Below are positions 59,321 through 64,000 of a stretch of 64,000 bases of DNA, piece after piece. Every line of letters begins with the position of its first letter. Position 1 is the stretch's first letter. A model generated the notes under the pieces. That model was not told the DNA's origin. It ran no database searches and was given only the letters and a program-made list of their open reading frames with translations. Source of the stretch: Pseudomonadota bacterium (GTDB lineage: Bacteria; Pseudomonadota; Alphaproteobacteria; Rhizobiales; Xanthobacteraceae); assembly GCA_023422775.1 (NCBI GenBank), contig JAFAGM010000091.1, forward strand, positions 121,269 through 185,268, in the 5' to 3' direction. Made by a program: the position numbers and the translations under genes.

Positions 59321-60399
59321 GTGCTCAGTCCCCCGGCCAGCGTCGGGACATCGAGCGGCTTGAAGCCGTAATGCGAGAGCCAGCGCACGTCGCTGTCGAA
59401 CAACTGCCGCAGGTCGGCGATGCCGTATTTCAGCATCGCGATGCGGTCGAGGCCCATGCCCCAGGCAAAACCCTGGTAGACGTCGGGGTCGATGTCGCAG
59501 GCGCGCAGCACGTTCGGATGCACCATGCCGCAGCCGAGAATCTCCAGCCAATCCTCGCCCTCGCCGAAACGAATCTCGCCCTTGTCGCGCCGGCACTGGA
59601 TGTCGACTTCGAGCGACGGCTCGGTGAACGGGAAGAACGACGGCCGGAACCGCATGTTGATGTGGTCGACCTCGAAGAACGCCTTGCAGAACTCGTGCAG
59701 GATCCATTTGAGATGGCCGAGATGCGAGCCCTTGTCGATGACGAGACCCTCGACCTGGTGGAACTGCGGCGTGTGGGTCGCGTCGGAATCGATGCGATAG
59801 GTGCGGCCCGGGCAGATCACGCGGATCGGCGGCTTCTGGCTCAGCATGGTGCGCACCTGCACCGGCGAGGTATGCGTGCGCAACAGCATGCGCGAACCGT
59901 CCTCCTTCGGGTTGAAGAAGAACGTGTCGTGCATCTCCCGCGCCGGATGGCCTTCGGGGAAATTCAGCTTGGTGAAGTTGTAATCGTCGGTCTCGATGTC
60001 CGGACCTTCGGCGATCGAAAAGCCCATGTCGGCGAAGATGGTGTTGACCTCCTCGAAGACCTGGCTGAGCGGATGGATGCGGCCCTGCTCGGCCGGGCTT
60101 TCACGCAAGGGCAGTGTGACGTCGATGGTCTCCGAGGCAAGCCGGGCATCGAGCGCCGCCGATTTCAGGACGTCGCGGCGCGCGGAGAACGCCTGCGTAA
60201 GCTTGTCCTTGGCGAGATTGATCACGGCGCCCTGCGTCTTGCGTTCCTCGGGCGCCATTTTACCGAGGGTGCCAAGCAGTGCGGAGATCGAGCCTTTCCG
60301 GCCGAGCGCCGCGACGCGCACAGCTTCGAGCGCAGGCTCGTCGCCTGCGGCTGCGATATCAGCGAGGATCGTTTGTTCGAGGGTGGCGAGGTCGGTCAT
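59317..60399 (-). CDS. pheS: Phenylalanyl-tRNA synthetase alpha subunit
   Basis: 360 residues. Class II synthetase: N-terminal coiled coil (about 1-90), then motif 2 region (LLRTHTSPVQVRTM and CPGRTYR), and motif 3 (GFAWGMGLDRIAMLKYGI shortened). GRIHPLSQVFEEV is a family landmark. Forms an (alpha-beta)2 tetramer with PheT. It follows rplT after 193 bp that include a repeat, so it may have a separate promoter. Confidence 0.96.
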   Translation of the reverse strand: MTDLATLEQTILADIAAAGDEPALEAVRVAALGRKGSISALLGTLGKMAPEERKTQGAVINLAKDKLTQAFSARRDVLKSAALDARLASETIDVTLPLRESPAEQGRIHPLSQVFEEVNTIFADMGFSIAEGPDIETDDYNFTKLNFPEGHPAREMHDTFFFNPKEDGSRMLLRTHTSPVQVRTMLSQKPPIRVICPGRTYRIDSDATHTPQFHQVEGLVIDKGSHLGHLKWILHEFCKAFFEVDHINMRFRPSFFPFTEPSLEVDIQCRRDKGEIRFGEGEDWLEILGCGMVHPNVLRACDIDPDVYQGFAWGMGLDRIAMLKYGIADLRQLFDSDVRWLSHYGFKPLDVPTLAGGLST

Positions 60400-60444
60400 A
60401 GCAATCCCCTTTGGCCAGGATGCTTAGCCGGTGCTCCTAGCCCC

Positions 60445-60515
60445 CGTCATGCCCGGGCTTGTCCCGGGCATCCACGTCTTGCAGACTTCGCGAGCAGGAA
60501 GACGTGGGTGGCCGG
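60445..60515. repeat. Intergenic palindromic repeat, family C copy 3
   Basis: CGTCATGCCCGGGCTTGTCC at the left and GTGGGTGGCCGGGAC toward the right, related to 21761-21840. It lies in the rplT-pheS gap, inside what is usually an operon. The remaining bases up to 60592 show no other feature I can support. Confidence 0.68.
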
Positions 60516-60592
60516 GACGCCTGGCACGAAGACGCGCTTCGCGCTTTTGCCCGGCCACAGCGACTTCAGCAGACATCGCGGCAGAATGGGCC

Positions 60593-60952
60593 TCAGGCCG
60601 CCAGCGCAGCCTTGGCCTTCTCGGCGATCGCCTGGAACGCCACCGGCTCGTTGATGGCGAGATCCGACAGCACCTTGCGGTCGACCGTGATGCCCGACTT
60701 CGACAGGCCGTTGATGAAGACGCTGTAGGTCATGCCGAACGGGCGCACGGCCGCGTTCAGGCGCTGGATCCAGAGCGCGCGGAAGGTGCGCTTCTTGCGC
60801 TTGCGGTCGCGGAAGGCATATTGCCCCGCCTTCTCGACTGCGGCCTTGGCGGCGCGGATGGTGTTCTTGCGGCGGCCGCGGAAACCCTTGGCGGCCTTGT
60901 AGACTTTCTTGTGCTTGGCGTGAGCGGTCACACCGCGTTTGACGCGAGACAT
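60593..60952 (-). CDS. rplT: Ribosomal protein bL20
   Basis: 119 residues. Assembly protein of the 50S subunit. Very basic N-terminal helix (SRVKRGVTAHAKHKKVYKAAKGFRGRRK shortened) and a globular C-terminal half with LWIQRLNAAVRPFGMTYS and FINGLSKSGI. Follows rpmI by 78 bp. In other bacteria L20 represses its own operon by binding the mRNA; no such site is recognisable here. Confidence 0.97.
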   Translation of the reverse strand: MSRVKRGVTAHAKHKKVYKAAKGFRGRRKNTIRAAKAAVEKAGQYAFRDRKRKKRTFRALWIQRLNAAVRPFGMTYSVFINGLSKSGITVDRKVLSDLAINEPVAFQAIAEKAKAALAA

Positions 60953-61030
60953 GACTGTAATCCTTGATCGGAAATGAGGTGACGGGATCGCCGCGCGGAC
61001 GCGGCTCGGCTGTGAGCGGGGCGAACGCGA

Positions 61031-61231
61031 TCAGGCGTTCGGCAAGAAGTACTTCTTGACGTTGTCGCCGTCGGTCTTGAACAGCACGCGGGTGCCGCGG
61101 AGCTGGCGAATCTGCTTCTTCGTCCGCTTGATCATGCCGTGGCGCTTGCCGCGCTGGGCGTGCATCACTTTGCCGGTGGCAGTCACCTTGAAGCGCTTTT
61201 TGGCGCCTGACTTGGTCTTCAGCTTGGGCAT
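61031..61231 (-). CDS. rpmI: Ribosomal protein bL35
   Basis: 66 residues, typical length. KLKTKSGAKKRFKVTATGKV and KRHGMIKRTKKQIRQLRGT are the bL35 blocks (shortened). A GGAGAG ribosome-binding site precedes the ATG at 61231. The 453-bp gap to infC (61232-61684) contains a terminator and a family F repeat, so rpmI-rplT probably have their own promoter. Confidence 0.97.
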   Translation of the reverse strand: MPKLKTKSGAKKRFKVTATGKVMHAQRGKRHGMIKRTKKQIRQLRGTRVLFKTDGDNVKKYFLPNA

Positions 61232-61471
61232 TTGGCTCTCCTGTGGCCACGGAAAAATGCGCCCGAGGGGCGCTTCTGCGGCTTAAAATGCTCGTTAGAG
61301 CGTTGAAAGTGCTCAGGTTTTCTCAAAAGCGAGACGACCCGCACGGACATCGACACGGCAGCCCTTGATCAGCCGGGCGATGAAGGTTGGGCTTATGGCA
61401 GAGGAAGCGCCGATTGGCAACGATGAACCGCGGATATCGGGGGCCGTGGCGGCTGGCCGGTCCAGCAACTC

Positions 61472-61592
61472 GTGCCCCGGACGCCGCGCTGCACGCCGCA
61501 GGCGTGATGCGCTGCAGAGCCGGGGCCCATCGTCGAGCGGGTCCCGGCTCTGCGGAGCGTCACTTCGTGCCGCGCCGCGTCCGGGACACGAG
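61472..61592. repeat. Intergenic palindromic repeat, family F copy 2
   Basis: Long imperfect palindrome: GCCCCGGACGCCGCGCTGC on the left and GCGCCGCGTCCGGGAC on the right, with inner inverted copies of CTGCAGAGCCGGG/CCCGGCTCTGC. Related to 46729-46778. It separates infC from rpmI. Confidence 0.72.
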
Positions 61593-61613
61593 AAGATGGG
61601 ACTACCGGGGCTA

Positions 61614-61652
61614 CGGAAAAAGAAAACGGCCCGCCGGATCATCCGACGGGCC
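61614..61652 (-). terminator. Intrinsic terminator after infC
   Basis: On the minus strand GGCCCGTCGGAT pairs with ATCCGGCGGGCC at 61628-61652 (one mismatch) and is followed by TTTTCTTTTT at 61626-61616. It begins 33 bases after the infC stop. A textbook rho-independent terminator, so much of the infC transcript should end here rather than continue into rpmI-rplT. Confidence 0.85.
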
Positions 61653-61684
61653 GCTTCACATCAGACGAATTCGGTTTATCCGAA

Positions 61685-62224
61685 TCAGCGCGGTGCCAGC
61701 ACCATCACGACCTGGCGGCCCTCGAAGCGCGCGTCCTGCTCGACCTTGGCGAACTCGGCGACGTCGGCCTTGACCTTGTCCAGCAGCTTGGTACCGATTT
61801 CCTGGTGCGCCATTTCGCGGCCACGGTAGCGCAAGGTGATCTTGACCTTGTCGCCCTCTTCGAAGAACCGCTGCATCGCACGCATCTTCACGTCGTAGTC
61901 GTGATCGTCGATCATCGGCCGCAGCTTGATCTCCTTGATCTCGACGATCTTCTGCTTTTTGCGCGCCTCGGCGGCTTTCTTCTGTGCCGAATACTTGAAC
62001 TTCCCGTAGTCCATGATCTTGCAAACGGGAGGATTGTTGTTCGGCGAAATCTCGACGAGATCCATGCCCGCCTCGAGGGCCATCTTGACGGCGACCACGG
62101 TCTCGATCGTTCCGTGGTTGGTGCCGTTCTGATCGATCAGCTGGATCTGCGCGTTGCGGATTTCATCATTGGTGCGCGGCCCGTCTTTGACTGCGGCGGG
62201 CGGGGCTCTGTTGGGACGGCGAAT
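61685..62224 (-). CDS. infC: Translation initiation factor IF-3, ATT start codon
   Basis: 179 residues when started at ATT 62224-62222, giving the usual N-terminus RRPNRAPPAAVKDGPRTNDEI (shortened); GGAGAG lies six bases upstream. No ATG, GTG or TTG gives a better start: the one at 62287 adds 21 unrelated residues. IF-3 screens start codons on the 30S subunit, and AUU starts are the classic device for its autoregulation. N domain and C domain are complete (FKYSAQKKAAEARKKQ, IDDHDYDVKMRAMQRFFEEGDKV shortened, RFEGRQVVMVLAPR). Confidence 0.95.
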   Translation of the reverse strand: MRRPNRAPPAAVKDGPRTNDEIRNAQIQLIDQNGTNHGTIETVVAVKMALEAGMDLVEISPNNNPPVCKIMDYGKFKYSAQKKAAEARKKQKIVEIKEIKLRPMIDDHDYDVKMRAMQRFFEEGDKVKITLRYRGREMAHQEIGTKLLDKVKADVAEFAKVEQDARFEGRQVVMVLAPR

Positions 62225-62445
62225 GGGTAACTCTCCAAAGTTGTGAAGGAAGGGCCATATTTTGAAGCAATACGCGGCACGGGGCAAGCGAACTCACTGT
62301 CTGCGCCCGAAAACCGTCAAATGCGAGGCATTTTGATCACGCTCGGCAAATATAGCGCGGCGGTGTGATCCGCAAGGACGGGTCGCGCCCGGCTTGACCG
62401 GGCAAGCGCGCTCGCGGACAAGCGGCGGGCGGGAGTGACAAAACC

Positions 62446-63282
62446 ATGACCGATTCGGCTGCAATCGACCAGGAACCGGCGTTTATCGAGGTGGGGGAGG
62501 GCGACGGTCGTCGCCGCATCGCGGTGCGAGCCCGCGCCGGTGGCTCGCCCGGCAGCACAAGCGGTGCGCCCGGCAGCACAAACGGTGCGCCGGGGCTGTT
62601 CTGGCTCGGCGGGTTCAATTCCGACATGCGGGGTACCAAGGCCCTGGCGCTCGACGAATGGGCCGCGGCACAGCGCCGCGCCTGCGTCCGGTTCGACTAT
62701 TCCGGCCATGGCGAATCGGGCGGCGCCTTCGCCGATGGCACCATCGGGCGCTGGCTGGAAGAGAGCCTTGCCGTATTCGAGCAGTTCTGCCGGGGACCGC
62801 AGGTCGTGATCGGCTCCTCGATGGGCGGCTGGATGGCGCTGCTCCTGGCGCGGGCGATCGCGCAGCGCGAAGCGAAGCTGGCGACGCTCGCCGGGCTGGT
62901 GCTGATCGCGCCGGCGCCGGACTTCACCGAGCAACTGATGTGGAACAATTTTTCGGAAGCGATCCGCGAGGAGATCACGACCAGGGGGGTGTGGCTGCGG
63001 CCATCGGAGTATGGCGACGGCACGCCCTATCCGATCACGCGCGCGCTGATCGAGGAGGGCCGCAACCATCTGCTGCTCGGCAGCGCCATCGAGGTCGGAT
63101 GCCCGGTGCGCATCCTGCAGGGCGCGCAGGACCCCGACGTGCCCTGGCAGCATGCGTTTGCGCTGGCCCACCGCCTGCCGGCCGAGGACGTGGTGCTGAC
63201 CATGATCCAGGACGGCGATCACCGCCTGTCGCGTCCGCAGGATATCGCAAGGATTTTGGCGGCGGTGGCGGAGATGGGGTGA
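62446..63282 (+). CDS. Alpha/beta hydrolase
   Basis: 278 residues. The nucleophile elbow is GSSMGGWM (Ser about 125), preceded by FDYSGHGESGG with the oxyanion loop; the acid is in ILQGAQDPDVPW and the histidine in DGDHRLSRPQD. A small tandem repeat, GSPGSTS and then GAPGSTNGAPG, occurs near residues 34-45 and adds a low-complexity loop. This matches the BAAT/prolyl-oligopeptidase-like esterases; the substrate is unknown. Confidence 0.87.
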   Translation: MTDSAAIDQEPAFIEVGEGDGRRRIAVRARAGGSPGSTSGAPGSTNGAPGLFWLGGFNSDMRGTKALALDEWAAAQRRACVRFDYSGHGESGGAFADGTIGRWLEESLAVFEQFCRGPQVVIGSSMGGWMALLLARAIAQREAKLATLAGLVLIAPAPDFTEQLMWNNFSEAIREEITTRGVWLRPSEYGDGTPYPITRALIEEGRNHLLLGSAIEVGCPVRILQGAQDPDVPWQHAFALAHRLPAEDVVLTMIQDGDHRLSRPQDIARILAAVAEMG

Positions 63283-63404
63283 ACTTCCAGGCTCCAACAA
63301 CGGTGTCATCGTCCGCCATCGGGTCGCGCGCATGCGAGCCCGACGACAGGCTCCGGCGGACGATCCAGTACGCCGCGGCCTATCGATCAAGCGCGCTTTC
63401 TCTG

Positions 63405-63437
63405 GAATACTGGATGCCCGCCTTCGCGGGCATGACG
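63405..63437. repeat. Short intergenic repeat, family E
   Basis: GAATACTGGATGCCCGCCTT followed by CGCGGGCATGACG, a hairpin with GCCCGC/GCGGGC arms. It lies directly upstream of the NTF2-like gene. Only one clear copy is in this window; I recognise the sequence from Bradyrhizobium genomes generally. Confidence 0.55.
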
Positions 63438-63454
63438 AGTGAGGGATTGAGCGC

Positions 63455-63922
63455 ATGAACACTTCCACCATGCTTCGCGCCTTCTGCGATGCCGTCGAAC
63501 AGCGCAACGGCAAGGCGTTCGCGGATCTGTTTACCGAGGACGGCGTCTACCACGACGTGTTCTATGGCGCGTTCGAAGGCCGCGCGAAGATCGCCGGGAT
63601 GATCGACGACTGGTTCTACCGCACGGCAGAAGATTTCCGCTGGGACATGCATGCGCCCGTCAGCGACGGCCGCACGCTCTATGCGCGCTATACTTTCAGC
63701 TACCGCTCGACGCTGCCGGAGGCCTGTGGCGCGCGGGCGATGTTCGAGGGCGTCGCCATCATGCAGCTGCGCGACGGCAAGATCGCGGAGTATCACGAGG
63801 TCGCCAACACCGCGCCGGCATTCGTCGATATCAAGTTCGCGCCCGAGCGCATTGCCAGGATCGTCGCCAAGCAGGGCGCGGCGCTGAAGGCGCGACCGGA
63901 GATGGCGCGGCATTTATTATAA
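63455..63922 (+). CDS. NTF2-like / SnoaL-type protein
   Basis: 155 residues. One NTF2-like cone-shaped fold: FCDAVEQRNGKAFADLFTEDGVYHD (shortened) at the start, AKIAGMIDDWFYRTAEDF, VSDGRTLYARYTFSY and AIMQLRDGKIAEYHEV at the end are the usual blocks. Such proteins are enzymes, isomerases or binding modules; the substrate is not readable. It may be co-transcribed with the hydrolase, though a repeat lies between. Confidence 0.83.
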   Translation: MNTSTMLRAFCDAVEQRNGKAFADLFTEDGVYHDVFYGAFEGRAKIAGMIDDWFYRTAEDFRWDMHAPVSDGRTLYARYTFSYRSTLPEACGARAMFEGVAIMQLRDGKIAEYHEVANTAPAFVDIKFAPERIARIVAKQGAALKARPEMARHLL

Positions 63923-63944
63923 TTTCGAATCGAGGAACCCTCCG

Positions 63945-64000
63945 CGTCATTGCGAGGAGCGCAAGCGACGAAGCAATCCAACTATCTCCGAGTCGAGAGA
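63945..64000. repeat. Intergenic palindromic repeat, family A copy 3 (cut by window end)
   Basis: CGTCATTGCGAGGAGCGCAA and GCGACGAAGCAATCCA form the left arm (63945-63980); the right arm lies beyond the window. Same family as 9523-9602 and 43521-43605. It follows the NTF2-like gene stop by 22 bp. Confidence 0.8.

Overview
The window looks like the chromosome of a Bradyrhizobium-type alphaproteobacterium (Nitrobacteraceae). This rests on GC-rich coding sequence, the recognisable rhizobial gene orders (hslV next to hisB; dnaK-dnaJ-pmtA; nth/DUF2244; infC-rpmI-rplT-pheS-pheT), dense Bradyrhizobium-style palindromic intergenic repeats and several DUF families common in that group. Gene density is high and most of the window is housekeeping. 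No rRNA, tRNA, CRISPR array, prophage or insertion sequence was seen.

Layout. 0-6.4 kb: hslV, a GNAT gene and a DUF2585 membrane gene (minus strand, cut by the window edge) diverge from a histidine operon hisB-DUF2628-hisH-hisA-hisF-hisE that runs into coaA. 6.5-11.2 kb: a two-receiver hybrid histidine kinase, a small secreted protein and a ComM/YifB ATPase. 11.4-16.0 kb: secreted, lipoprotein and envelope genes (DUF992, patatin lipoprotein, Tat-exported metallo-beta-lactamase fold protein, a proline/alanine-rich membrane protein). 16.1-22.6 kb: gshB-yraN-rsmI facing an LpoA-like lipoprotein, then hemW-rdgB-rph. 22.8-31.9 kb: heat-shock block hrcA, grpE, dnaK (with a good RpoH-type promoter), dnaJ, then pmtA, a flavin reductase and pyrF; a truncated pncA remnant lies between grpE and dnaK.

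32.0-39.5 kb is the main accessory block: a protein built almost entirely of 38 uninterrupted RTX nonapeptides, its own type I secretion ATPase and membrane-fusion protein, a LuxR-type regulator and an M23 peptidase, in one direction with tight spacing after the RTX gene. 39.7-46.7 kb: dapB, gpmA, an AraC-Ada fusion, DUF2244, nth, a CysZ-like protein, and a CoA-transferase/HMG-CoA-lyase pair.

46.8-52.4 kb is a metal-homeostasis block: a Cu(I) P-type ATPase divergent from a CsoR-type repressor over a palindromic operator, then nikR divergent from a TonB-dependent receptor across an exact GTATGA-N16-TCATAC NikR box. 52.4-56.5 kb: a YiiX-like hydrolase, a Tat-exported flavin amine oxidase, a Dph6-like PP-loop protein with a run-on C-terminus, and a TauE/SafE permease. 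56.5-62.2 kb: translation operon(s) infC (ATT start) - rpmI - rplT - pheS - ASCH gene - pheT. The window ends with an alpha/beta hydrolase and an NTF2-like protein.
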